Of a stretch of DNA of 64,000 bases, positions 1-11,555 are shown one piece after another. Position 1 is the first letter of the stretch, and every line of letters starts with the position of its first letter. Source of the stretch: Mimachlamys varia. Lineage: Eukaryota; Mollusca; Bivalvia; Pectinida; Pectinidae. Below the pieces are notes generated by a model. That model was not told where the DNA came from. It made no database searches and was given only the letters and a program-made list of their open reading frames with translations. Location: positions 14,022,001 to 14,086,000 of the forward strand of contig OX392534.1 in the NCBI GenBank assembly GCA_947623455.1, given 5' to 3'. The position numbers were made by a program, and so were the translations under genes.

Positions 1-1428
1 GAGGGACAGGCGGTGATGTTCTGTCTTAAATTAGCGTGCACCAGTACATTCAATTAGAACAATCTTTAACATACCCTGCGAGTTGAGGTTGCTAAATTAT
101 TTTTGGAAAGTCCTTTTAAAGTTATAAGACACCTAGCTAATAGATTATAGACACAAACGTATCCGGAGTCAAGTGTCGCTTTAACATTACTCCACTGGTA
201 TTATGTAACACTTTTGTAGGTTAATGTGAGAGATTTCGGCTATGTTAACGAAACGTGACAGTTACAGTGTGCTATCAGTCTAATGATATGTAGTCTTGCG
301 CAAGTCATAGGAATTTTTTTTTTTTTTTTTTTCCACCCATCTAGGATTAAGTTTTGTTAGACATCATATGATTTCACAAATATATCCACCGTCTCGTGAT
401 GTCATGGTATCGTAAAATCAAGTATATTTGTGTACAAACATGAGCTCATGGCAGATCAATCGCAGAAAATGAAATAACATTATTTCTTAGAACACTATCT
501 AACAATAACGGCACCTTCTCCTGTGCGATACTACACTGTTTTATAATGAAGACTCGGTGAATCGATCAATAGATCTAGACTGTCAGTTATTCTCCTGTGT
601 ATTGCCTGAAATGTCGGATAAATTGAAATCGATAAAAATTGAAAATGAAAAACAAAATGAATTTACCAGCAACAAAATTAATGATACTACGACATGCATG
701 TATATCAGTGTCACAGCAGTGAATACTGTGAGATTTCGGGGGGGGGGGGGGGGGGGGGTTTCTATGCCTCATCTTATATCGAGACCTAGCTGGCCCCATT
801 TCACAGCATGTTTCCAGTGACTTAATGAAACGCTTTGAATATAAGAAATTAATACAACAACTCGCACATATAACAAATCCTAACCTCAAACGGGGCCACC
901 ATACCGAACACCCTCTGACCATAGCTGAAACACTGTCAAGAAATTATAAATACATACTGTCATCTTTATGTTACAGTTTATATCAATATGTTTTGACAGC
1001 GCGTCAGATGCGTGTACCTATTCTCTGATTAAAGGCACAGCTGTCCGAAGCTGGTACAACCATTGCGGTTAAAGGGAGGTAACTAAGTCTGCATTAGAGG
1101 AAAGTCTTAATGGAAAACAAATTTCAGTATGAATGAAAAGCAAATTGGTCGGACGACAAGTTATATTTAGGAATACAACTTAAACTAGGCCCCTCCATTT
1201 GATAAATAGTGTAGATATAGGATTTGTGCATACAGAAGGTTATGCGGATCCAGGATTTTGCGGGGGGGGGGGGGGGTACATTTTTCCGGAATGAACTCCA
1301 TATTGAGTTCACAACAACTTATTATAAATTGCATCTTTGTTGTTCACACGAGGAGTGTTCGAACATCTTTGAAAACGCATCGTATACTCGAATATCACGT
1401 GGTTTACGTGCATCAAATCACGTTCGTA
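1..1428. other. Gene-free stretch with homopolymer runs
   Basis: No open frame here has exon-like character. The stretch holds a 19-base T run at 314-332, a 21-base G run at 738-758 and a 15-base G run at 1262-1276. The short frames that cross the G runs (Gly-rich on +, Pro-rich on -) are products of the homopolymers. Confidence 0.6.
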
Positions 1429-1641
1429 ACCACAAGGACCTGGTAATTTGTTACAGCTAGTTTTGAACATAAACTGGGGTGTTTAGAGTAATTTTACACG
1501 TTTGGGGGGTTCAGATAAATTTTCGATAAAAATGCCGATCAATTTCTAACCTCCCCCTCAAAATAACAAATTATTCTAAACATCCTAGCATCCTAGTTTA
1601 TGTTCAAACTAGCTGTAACAAATTCTCAGGTCCCTGTGGTA
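1429..1641. mobile_element. Foldback MITE, copy 1
   Basis: The ends are inverted repeats: the left end (ACCACAAGGACCTGGTAATT, continuing to TTACAGCTAGTTTTGAACAT) pairs with the right end (CTAGCTGTAACAAATTCTCA then GGTCCCTGTGGT). The interior also folds: a GGGGTGTTTAGAGTAATTTT block faces a TATTCTAAACATCCTAG block. A second copy with the same arms lies at 22031-22235, so this is a mobile family rather than a chance hairpin. There is no coding capacity, which makes it a non-autonomous element. I could not define a clean target-site duplication. Confidence 0.75.
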
Positions 1642-2137
1642 CAGTGTACAAAAAAGTTCACTGCTCATCCCTGTATTGTGTGTATAAATTTCATTGAAAT
1701 CCACAAACCGGTTCCCTTGCAACCCGTGTTGAAATGGTTGGAAAACGAATAGAAAATGTCGCTGAAGTCAGGGGCTATATAAACTCCCGCTGTAAGGTGT
1801 GATTGAGCGTCAAAAATATACATGATGAGATATGTGCTGCTTATGGGGATAACCGAATGACATTTGTGTGTGTTACGACATCATTAATGCTAGGGTGTGG
1901 CAGACTCTGTTGGTGGACTTTTTAGTAACTGAGGTTTGCTTTAGCCTCCAGAGCAATGGCTAATCTCATTTAAGTAGTGGAACTGTACTGTGCACATTTT
2001 CGTTGTTCATGATTTGAAATTATACAGAACTAGTTAAAGTTTACTTCTAAATTTATAAGTTAAAGGGGTTTTTCGCACCTGACCCTTTTGTTTCTACATA
2101 AGTTTAGAAATTTTGGATTCCCACCTTTTTGCCTCTA

Positions 2138-2181
2138 GCATCACTGAAGAGTCCTAGGAGGACGAAACAGCTGTATGATGC
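2138..2181 (+). ncRNA. Type I hammerhead ribozyme (HHR), apparently intact core
   Basis: A self-cleaving ribozyme candidate. Stem I is GCATCA (2138-2143) paired with TGATGC (2176-2181), 6 of 6 base pairs. The invariant box CTGAAGA (CUGANGA) is at 2144-2150. Stem II is GTCC (2151-2154) with GGAC (2160-2163), extendable by a T-A pair to close an AGG loop. GAAA is at 2164-2167. Stem III is minimal: A2167-T2174, C2168-G2173 and possibly A2169-T2172. Cleavage is predicted 3' of A2175 (UA, H17=A). Every position of the catalytic core fits the family. Very short stem III hammerheads are known from Penelope-like elements and small retrozyme-type repeats, and the flanking sequence is repeated elsewhere in this window beside Penelope-like debris. 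Activity is inferred, not shown. Confidence 0.8.
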
Positions 2182-2263
2182 AGTTTTAATGCATTTTTCG
2201 GCGTACCGTATCTATAACTAAATTTAAAAGGTGCAGCATATGTGTGTGTTACGTCATCTTCAA
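2182..2263 (+). repeat. Conserved block 3' of the hammerhead (retroelement terminal-repeat-like)
   Basis: About 80 bp directly after the ribozyme (ATGCATTTTTCGGCGTACCG, then AAAAGGTGCAGCATATGTGT and TTACGTCATCTT) recurs at 37971-38060 (+) and 41428-41520 (-), and more weakly near 31829-31890. The family has a fixed order of ribozyme half followed by this block. This agrees with a Penelope-like terminal region or a small hammerhead-bearing retroelement. Confidence 0.6.
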
Positions 2264-4313
2264 CAGTTTATAGATGGTTTACTAATAGGATATGGGCTTG
2301 GTAACATGCCAAACGGCCCAGTATTGCTAAACGAACACTGACAGCAAAGAAGGTGCTATACGCAATAGTCGATAAATCATGCGAATTGCTGTTTGAAAAG
2401 TTATGGGTGTTCTGCAAGCTTCAATAAGATTGTAGTTCTAAAATATTGCGAGCACAAATGAGAAAAAGTTCGTCCTAAAATTGGTCCATAGCATGTCAAA
2501 TTGGTACATGACAATGCCTCAGCCCACAGGTCAGCAACTGTAATCTGTGTATTTTAAAGTCGGAGAAGGTTAATGTATTACCACACTCTCCGTTCAGCCC
2601 AGATAATGTCCCGTGGGACTCTTCCTCTTTCCAAAATAAAAAAAAAACATATCTAATAGGAGATATAGGTCCAGAAATAAGCTTGGATCTGCAGTTTACC
2701 CGTTTCGGACCCAAAGAAGAGCATGAAAAGGGGTTCAACGATTCGATTCTAAGATTGATACGGTGTGTTCAAGTTAAAGGGGACTATTTTTGAAGGAACT
2801 TCAGAAAAATGCATTCAAATTTTCATAAGCGTTTCTGAGAAAACATGTCATTTATAAAAAATTTCGAACACCCCTCGTATGTCATCGTGTGATCGATATC
2901 GGCCAAATTCCGAGGGAAAAAAACACGGGAGAGATGGGGAGGGGGTAGTTAATTGTCAAAATTATATTATATATTACACTCAGTTGATATACAGTTTCTG
3001 TACTATAAACTGTAAAAGTCTGATTTAGGGCGTAGCCCCGATTTGTTTTATAAATATTTCTACCCGATATATACTTTGCAATGCTATCTGATGATGAAAT
3101 TCCTAGTTTTAATTCTTACAAAAAATGTTGACTTGGCTATGGGGGGGGGGGGGGGTGCGCCCCCTCTTGATCCGCCTATGATTATAGAGAAAGAAAGGAG
3201 ACAGACGGGAAAGGGGTTGAGAAAGGAGGGGCTAGGTGGGGGGGGTAGGGTAGAGAAGGGAGGTGTATTGGGGAGGGGCGTGGGGTGTTACCTGAAAAAG
3301 GAGTCGTATAAACTGTGTACTGGAACCGCATTACGGTTAAATCTAAATGATGCATTGTACTTTAATGACATATGAAGCCTGATAGAGTTACAATCACCGT
3401 AACAATTAAATCGGACTAGAAAATTTAATCTATTTAAATTAACACATTCAATTTCGTATACAAATTATTCCAAGAGAGACAGCTCTAACGTTCATCTGGC
3501 AATCGAATCATTCGTTTAAGAAGTTATTTTTCCTTCCTTGGAGATATATCCAGAAATGGAAAAGGGGGATTTTAAAGCGAAATGTTATCCCTCCCTTGGT
3601 GATGGTTCAGAATGCATTTGGTTAAAATCTGCTCATGTGTTTCTAAAGAGTAGAATTTAAAAGTAAAATTTCTGTAAAATTTGCATTTCAGGGTCCTGCC
3701 CCAGAAACCTGTGGGTCATATTAACTTTCTGAATGTAAGAAATAAATTATCCTTCCAAATGTTGTTTCAGACCAAATTTTGTTGAAATAATGCGGAAAGC
3801 CCCCATAGGTCGAATCAACATGCCCGTACCAAATAATGTGGCAGGTCTAATTTGGTTTAAAGTTTTTCGCAGTTAGCACAACACTTGATATAAAAGTCTG
3901 ATGCTGTGTTTTCGTTGTCTAGAAGAGCAGCTGTTTGTTTCGCTGAAATCATGACCAATCAGTTATCACCATAGGTTTCGGCACGTGATTGACGTCAAAC
4001 TGAATTAATATACAAAAACGTGGCGGTTTAGAGGTTAACAAAGTGCGCGCTTCGCGCTGCGGAAAATGGAAAGTCATTGTAAAAGGGATGGCCACAATAA
4101 CAATCTTGATTCTCAACAAGAGTTACTGATAAATATCGTATTGAAATGGATTACACTGATATATAAGTTTTGTATGTTAAATATTCAATTTACTGTACTT
4201 TCACCGAAACCAAAAATAATTGACGGAGAAGTGATGCTCGACTTTCTTTTGGTATACGACGTACGAACCTCAACGCACAGCCGATCTGCAGTCTTCATTT
4301 AGAAGGAGTTATT
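2264..4313. other. Gene-free stretch
   Basis: No supported gene. It contains a 15-base G run at 3141-3155 followed by a purine-rich, G-rich tract to about 3290. The reading frame through this tract is low-complexity. The short frame at 4066-4302 has no recognisable domain and no convincing splice context. Confidence 0.5.
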
Positions 4314-5092
4314 AAAGGTCCAATATACGTTATTTTCTGCAAAACTTGAAGCGAAAAGAAAGTCTAATAACTTTTTATATTTATAGATTTAGTTAAAGGC
4401 CCAATATATGTAACTTCGGGAAATTTTTCGTGATGCTGAAAAATTCTGGAAAAAAATCCAGTTGATAACCATGCAAAAATAAGCCTAAAACGAAGTAAAC
4501 CTGAGCGGTAACTAACAAGAAACTCTTGACAAAAGTATCAAAAGCATTGAAAATAATTCATGTGGGGCCCACTTCAACAACAAACCGAAGGTAGAAGACG
4601 GTTCGAAATGGACGCGTGTTTACAATTAGCGTGTTTCAACTGCTGCTGTACCGGTAACCGCGAAAGAATTCATCTTGAATATTGCTGATATCAGTTAATC
4701 TTAACTATATTTATATATATAATAAGTTATTAGGCTTGATTTTCGCTTCAAGTTTTGTCGAAAGTTACGTATATTGGGCCTTTAAGAGTAAGTGATATCA
4801 GCAATGTTCAAGATGAATTCTTACGCGGTTACCGGTACAGCAGCAGTTGAATCTCGGTATTTGTAAGCACACGTCCATTTTGAATTGTCTTCTAACTTCG
4901 GCTTGTTGTTGAAGTGGGCCCCAACTGAATTATTTTCAATTATTTGGATTTTTCTGTCAAGAGTTTCTTGCAAGTTACCGCTCAGGTATACTTCGTTTTA
5001 GGCTTATTTTTTCATAGTTATCAACTGGATGTTTCTTAAGAATTTATCAGAATCACGAAAAAATTCCTGAAGTTACGTATATTGGGCCTATA
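4314..5092. mobile_element. Interlocked foldback elements (A-B-A'-B' inverted repeats)
   Basis: Four segments lie in the order A (4314-4394), B (4395-4701), A' (4702-4785), B' (4786-5092). A' is the reverse complement of A, and B' of B, with modest divergence. All outer ends share AAAGGCCCAATATACGTAAC or its complement. B and B' form roughly 300-bp arms sharing blocks such as CGGTTACCGGTACAGCAGCA, GAAGTGGGCCCCA and CGTTTTAGGCTTATTTTT. Because the pairs cross rather than nest, this cannot be one simple hairpin. It looks like two overlapping or nested insertions of one foldback family. No coding sequence is seen. Confidence 0.7.
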
Positions 5093-5499
5093 ACGGTTCC
5101 CAGGTAAGCAAATATGGCTGAGAATCTAAGATAGGTAAATGGATATATGACTAAGATATGATGACAGGGATCTCATGCACTCCCTCTCCTTTTGGGTGGG
5201 GCCAAACCTTTGAGCTATTCCAACAAACAGATGTATGTCTTAAGTTAAAACCTAAAGACAAAAATTCCCATTGGCAATCCTGGAAGCATGTGGTGTTTTA
5301 TAACTAACAATTGTTTAGTTGCTTCCGTATCATGACTCTGGGGAATCCGTAAAAGCTCATGGTAATTTATTGTTTATTGTTCACAATGAAGAGACGTCAT
5401 TGGTTTATTAACTACGAAGGCAAGAAAGGAGTGGAAAGGCGCTAATCGAATATACATGTATAGAACCTGACGATTCACACGTTTTCTCAACATCGCCTA

Positions 5500-6060
5500 G
5501 GTCGTTAATTGGGAGGAAATTCAAAATAGATACAATTGTATGGTGAGTTGCATTGCAGGAAGGACGCAAGAATTGTACCTGCTGCGTCCTTCACAAGATC
5601 GTAAGAGGCCACTCAACTTCGGATCTTGATTTTCTCTCCTTTCAAACCGCTAATTTTCTCTAATGGTCTTCCCTTGACATTCACTCACGCTTGGCCTTTT
5701 GTTGAGCGTTCCCCCTTATGAAGAAGCTTTAGGTTCTATTCTCTGGCCGATACATAACGGAGCATCAAAAATAGTAATTTCTCTTTCCTGCTTGACGCTC
5801 ATCATTGTGGGAGTGGAACGACTGTTCGCCCGTTGTCAATGTAATGTGACCGAATGGGATGTTCTGCTGGGGGCATTCGGCAGTATACTTCAGTGTGGTA
5901 GCACTACGAAGTCGGAATCAGTTCTGAACTACCGCCAGGAAGTTAAAACAGCCATGCCGCAGCCTCCCAAACACACTCACATCGCATACACCCGCGGAAG
6001 GTTATCCTTAAATTACCGTAGCTGGTAATATGACGTAATAACAAAATAAACCAAACAAAA
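5500..6060 (+). repeat. Possible dispersed repeat (candidate short interspersed element)
   Basis: The stretch is more GC-rich than its surroundings. It has a short inverted repeat (GGAAGGACGCA ... TGCGTCCTTC, about 5558-5593) and ends in an A-rich AATAAACCAAACAAAACTAA tract. It resembles sequences I recall as dispersed in mollusc genomes, but I see no second copy in the window. The 109-residue frame at 5699-6028 shows no domain and is probably not a protein. Confidence 0.3.
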
Positions 6061-6496
6061 CTAAAGCATATGGTCAGCTGAGAGTCATTCTAAATTTCAG
6101 CATACTTTAAATAATGCCAACAAATACGCAGTATAAAGAGACGTGGTTATTCAATTTGACAATTTTTGTCAACAATATTTCAAGAATTTCCACATAATTT
6201 ATATGTATTCTACAGAGTCGTAGTTCTTTAAATTTTATTACAATTGTTGGTTTTGTAAGGCGACAATGATCCAGTCGAAGGGGGGATATATTGTACACGC
6301 CAACAACGAGCAGTTCACTCTTGTTGCTATAGTAATAACCTGATACGTCGACCACCCGAAATTGACCTGCATTTGACATCAAGAATTTATGTCGTTGCAT
6401 TAACGCAAATTTCATCACAATATATTCTGTGTACGTATGTTCTGTCATGAGTCCGTTTTTGTTATTAATTTCCTATGTATGAGGCATGTAATACAC

Positions 6497-6572
6497 TTAA
6501 TCGGGAACCGTCGGCACTTTCCGTAAACAATATTTTCTCGTTTACGGAAAGTGCCAATGGTTCCCGATTGAG
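6497..6572. repeat. Short near-perfect hairpin
   Basis: TCGGGAACC followed by GGCACTTTCCGTAAAC faces GTTTACGGAAAGTGCC followed by GGTTCCCGA. The arms are about 28 bases with two mismatches, and the loop is about 11 bases (AATATTTTCTC). It could be a very small foldback element or a structured RNA. No second copy is seen here. Confidence 0.65.
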
Positions 6573-8907
6573 AATCAACCAGATTTGATGTCGATCGATT
6601 GTAAAATTATATGACAACTATCGTAGTCTGATAATCATCATACCCGTTCCTGACACATTAGCAGCTGATTTGGACACAGCTTTACACATATAATATCCGA
6701 ACACCATATATTTATTTACAGTTCGTTAGACCTAACGTTACGAAATTACGATTTCGTCGAAGATTTTGTTTTTTTTTATTGACAAGAAGTTAATCAATTT
6801 AAATCCTCATGCAATGTCCCTTAAGTATATGTCAAGGTAAAAGAGATAATCAAGTTAAAGCTATAACATCACAACTGTGGAACATTATCTAAACTCTTAT
6901 CGAAAAGAAGTGTTTAATTAAATCAGAGGTTTCAATGTTACTTTTTTTAAATTAAATGTTTAAATAACAGTTGTTCGTAATCTGAAAATTTGAAAAAAAG
7001 GTTAACATGCATAAACAGGAGTCGAATTCAAAACCCGTTCAAAGTCTACTCCTTTTTCACGTTTAGCCAAAACAAAACAGTTATTTTTTGTCGTTTTTCC
7101 ATCTTCTCTTTATAAAGGGAGAGTACTCTAGATAAGATACTATTTTCCGTAACACTAAAACATTGATATAATAAAGCGAAAAGACAAATGATTTTTTATG
7201 ATATTCTTAATGTAGCTTCCCAGATTCCCCTCAAACGTGTAATAAAACAGCAATGTATTAAATTCCGCTATACTAGATGAAAAACAATACTCGCTGATCA
7301 AAAACGTAATACGTTTCACGACAAAGCTGTAGTCGGTTAAAAATTTAAAATGTCAGTTTGCAATAGTTACTTCATCTATGCAACTGCATGGAGAGAAACT
7401 AGCTAAGATGTACTTAACACAGCAGTATTAAAACGGAAGCCTGAGGACGTTCATAGAATAGCACTAGCTTCTGTTTCTAATTGTACAACAGCCAAGATTA
7501 GCAAAAAATTTAAAAGAAAATAAACTCAAATTGAAAGGAGAAGATATCAAATTCATACTCGACATAGGTTCCAATAAAACGTTTAAATGGGTAAAAATAG
7601 GGTTTTCGAAAATGCTACCTTCATAACCAAATACTGGAGCTCAAGCACCTGAACATGTACCTTGAAATCAGACATTTTTTGAATTATTACAATGTACTGT
7701 TGATCTGGTGCGAAAATGAACACATCATTGTATTAATTTCTCTTTTTTCGAAATATTAATTGATATGATTTTTTTTAATGACAGCTTGTTTTTTTTTGAG
7801 CTGTATTGTAAATGTTTCATATTCATCGATTAAATTATTGGGTTACCATTTTCGGCAATATTAATACTTTTTGCACACAGGTATACGCGTTTCTTATCAT
7901 TTTATGATTACCGCGTCCGACGGCCCAACAAGTGATAGATGTCCTGTTTGGACAATTGACCCCTTGCCCATCAACACATGTCACACAATGGTCTGTGATG
8001 ACCACTGTCCATCTTATGATGAGTCACGTGAGCGGTTTACTTGACGATATGTATATTAGACAGGCGACATGCGAGTTGTACTACTACATTTTTATTTTAG
8101 GTGTTATGGTACAATTAGGGTGTCAAATCCCCCTCCATACAAAACGGTAGGACACATTAAATTTTGTGTAACAGGTTGGAATTCAAATTTGTCTCGTTAG
8201 ATCTTCTATCTATCGTCTGCAAAAATGTCTCGGAAGAACAAATAAATGTCGACTCATTAATAAGAGCGTCACCGAGACTAACCTCCATTCCGCAAAATAA
8301 CGCGGGGGTCCCATTTAGATAAATTTATGGGCAATTTCTCTATTAGTACACATAAACGAGGTTTACGAATAATTTACGTTCGGCCTATAGGAACGCAGGT
8401 CATTGTGATATTTCTTTTATGATATACAAGTTTAAGATTAACATCAATTCATCTTAAATTAATGTATTCCTATATACTTATTGTTACAGTAAAAATAGCC
8501 CGTTATTTTATCACAGAAGCAAATACACTATTTCATAAAGATTTTACTTCAACACACGTGGTTGACCGAATTTCCGAACACAAAAGTCTCAGTGAGGATA
8601 TACGTTTATAAATACTTATATAGCCTTATTAATTATTAGTAAGTCAATACTAATATGTTTTGCACTATTTGTCGCATCAGTTGTTTATCTTTCTGCATGA
8701 CTGATCATAAACACTCATTTACACGTATCTGCCATTGTCAACAAGATTTCCTATAAAAATCGTTTTTGTTTCTTATATGACTCGCTAAGGAACACCTTGT
8801 GTCAGGGTTTGACGAAGTGGTACGTTGCACATTTTATGGTTTGTACAGTAATATTTTTGTTGTTCTTTGTCTACTATAGAGCGTAACCAGACGTTTTACA
8901 GGTGTAT
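6573..8907. other. Gene-free AT-rich stretch
   Basis: Only short, AT-biased frames are present. I see no repeats, domains or convincing exon signals. Confidence 0.5.
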
Positions 8908-9189
8908 CTAGGGTGATGTTGTCGATGATGATACAGTGCGGAATAGCACACCTTTCAGATCATATCTGTATGTACATATACACTCCGTGTAGACCACAGT
9001 GTTGTGAGGAGGACGAGCGTTTGCGCCATGTGAGCACTTGTACAGCCTGACAAAAGACAAGTTTATGTCGTAGTTCGCCCGGACATGACAGTAACCGTCC
9101 AGGTGACGATAGTACATAGCACGCTGCTTGACCGCACGGAATTTCTCCTGGCTGGAGTCTGCCTGCCTGCTAATCCCTATACCAGTCAT
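8908..9189 (-). CDS. Possible exon or short gene, product unknown
   Basis: A 93-codon frame in a locally GC-richer patch. The predicted peptide has scattered cysteines (for example YCHVRANYD, YKCSHG, ECICTYRYD) and no domain I recognise. Upstream on the same strand, about 9290-9190, another frame also reads as plausible protein (VHIEIGKGVAAGKILTEAEF), but I could not join the two with a frame-keeping GT-AG intron. The + strand of the same patch also has a short open frame ending near a good donor (CACACAG/GTGAGT at about 9325). It may be an exon on either strand, a pseudogene, or chance. Low confidence. Confidence 0.25.
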   Translation of the reverse strand: MTGIGISRQADSSQEKFRAVKQRAMYYRHLDGYCHVRANYDINLSFVRLYKCSHGANARPPHNTVVYTECICTYRYDLKGVLFRTVSSSTTSP

Positions 9190-9849
9190 CCTTACAATGG
9201 ATTTGGAAATAAGTGTGAGTGAAAATTACAGTAGTCAGTGATCCAGAACTCGGCCTCAGTCAGAATCTTGCCGGCTGCCACACCCTTGCCGATTTCGATG
9301 TGGACCTATCTGTCTAATACACACAGGTGAGTTTTGTTCAGTTTCATCAACACCATCAGGTAAGTTACACACATTATATAATAACGTGCGTGTGTTATGC
9401 GTATGTTAACATAAGCATGTTCAGTGAGCACGTCTCACTATAGTACTAGGACTAAGAACAGGTTATATACAGGTATTGGATGTTTCAATGCAATCTGGTA
9501 TGTTAGAGTTGATGCAAACTGGCTTTCAAGTTAATTTGCTTTACGATCAATTTTGTGATTCACTAGACCTGGTCCAATAAAAACGGATTCTTATACCTTC
9601 GGTCAGGGACGTATATGCCACATATACCTGCTTCGGTATACATAAAGTATACAGCATATAAGAGTGGGCTATTTCAAGTACCAAAGTAATATGTAGGTGA
9701 TCATCTGGAAGGCGTGATCTAAACAATGATAATGAGAGCGAAAAAAAAACAAGAAAATAAATTGACCAGGAATGCTAGATGGGGATGGGAGAGGACTAAA
9801 ACCTATTCTCCCATCATCAAGAGAAACTATCCAGTACCCTTGGCATTGT

Positions 9850-10690
9850 GATGAGGAGGGTACTGGATCGTAACCCTTGGTAACTAAGGGTACTGGATCG
9901 TAACCCCTGGTAACCAAGGTACTGGATCTTAACCCCTGGTAACCAAGGGTACTGGATCGTAACCCCTGGTGATCTAGAGTATTGGATCGTAACCCCTGGT
10001 AACCAAGGGTACTAGATCGTAGCCCCTTGCAACCAAGGGTACTGGATCGTAGCCCCTTGCAACCAAGGGTACTGGATCGTAACCCCTGGTAATCAAGAGT
10101 ATTGGATCGTAACCCCTGGTAACCAAGGGTACTAGATCGTAGCCCCTTGTAACCAAGGGTACTATATCGTAGCCACTTGCAACCAAGGGTACTGGATCGT
10201 AACCGCTGGTAACCATGGGTATTTGATCGTAACCCCTGGTAATGAAGGTTACTGGATCGTAACCGCTGGTACATTGTAACCATGGGTACAGGATCGTAAC
10301 CCCTGGTAACCAATGGTACTTTATTTCAATTCTTGTTATAGTTACTGGATCGTACCCCTGGTAATATTGGGTACTGAATCGTTACCCCTGGTAACCTAGG
10401 ATACTGGATCGTAACATATAGTAACCAAGGATACTAGATCTTAACCGCTGGTAACCATTGGTACTTGATAATAATCCCTGGTAAGGTTCATTAATCTTTA
10501 CCCCTGGTAACTGCGGGTACCCAATCGTAACCCCTGGTAAGCAAGGGTACTGGATCGTTACCAGCTACCAGGGCACTGGATTGTAACCCATGGTAACCAT
10601 TGATACTGGATCGGTACTGCTGGTTCCCTTGGGTACTTGAACGTAACCCCTGATAATACATGGTACTTGGTCGTAAACCCAAGTAAACAA
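9850..10690. repeat. 30-bp minisatellite, about 27 copies
   Basis: The tandem unit is AACCCCTGGTAACCAAGGGT followed by ACTGGATCGT. Copies are well conserved from about 9890 to 10260 and decay toward 10690, with one interruption near 10321-10340. The period is a multiple of three, so minus-strand frames stay open and read as a 10-residue repeat (GLRSSTLGYQ-like). There is no start context, no signal peptide and no splice context. I treat the frames as products of the repeat. Confidence 0.9.
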
Positions 10691-11555
10691 ATGTATCCTA
10701 TTGTATGCCCTAGTTCCATCCCTAATGCCAGGTCCGCCAACAGCACATATTATACAGACTGTAGGTCAGTAGTCATATGATGTATAAATAGAACACGGCG
10801 CTTTGCCATGGATGTCATGACACGGATTGAAATTATCCCACAATACAACTTGAAAAATAGGACAAATAATAAAATATATAATGTTAGAAAGTTTGATTTA
10901 TACAGAGCATCTAATTACTTACTTGTAGAACTATTTCCTTTTATGTAAGTTTAACGTGGGTTTGATGCAAAATGTTATATAGTTCGCCATGCAACTGATG
11001 TACATGTACAAATAATATCATACTTTGTCACTTTGCTGCAAAGTGTTTCTGTAAATGTATGCTTATGCTATCTATGTCTGCTTTTTTATTCAATCTCCTA
11101 CATATCTCTGATATATAACGCCGAGCATGGCCTTTCTCATGACTTCTGCTTGTTATCTTGGGGATTAAGTGACACCGATCGTTATGCCAATTGAGAACGA
11201 TTTAACCTCATCCAGGTATAGTCTGGGGTATGCATTGTTGCCGATGTCACTTTGACCAGAATTCCAGCACGATGCACATGGCTTGCTATTATACTGTAAT
11301 CTGTTTTGCAATCGACTGAAATAATTTACACACATGACACCCGAATGCACAGCTTTGTCATTTGAACGGATAAAACTTACTTGATTAAATTTGTTTTACG
11401 GGTTAAGGTTCCCTGTTCCACTGCAAATGTTAAATATTTCACATAAAACGTGTCAATACCGTAATGTGTCTTTGTCATCATGAAGTAAGTATTATATTAC
11501 TTATCATTGCCATGGATGAAGTGCATCTATGCCATGGAGACCCACATGGCTCTGC
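10691..11555. other. Gene-free stretch between two minisatellites
   Basis: No gene, repeat or RNA signal that I can support. The short minus-strand frame at 11165-11350 has no recognisable feature. Confidence 0.5.

Noticed and set aside
9669..10313. 214-codon minus-strand frame of GLRSSTLGYQ repeats
   Set aside because: It is a product of the 30-bp minisatellite.
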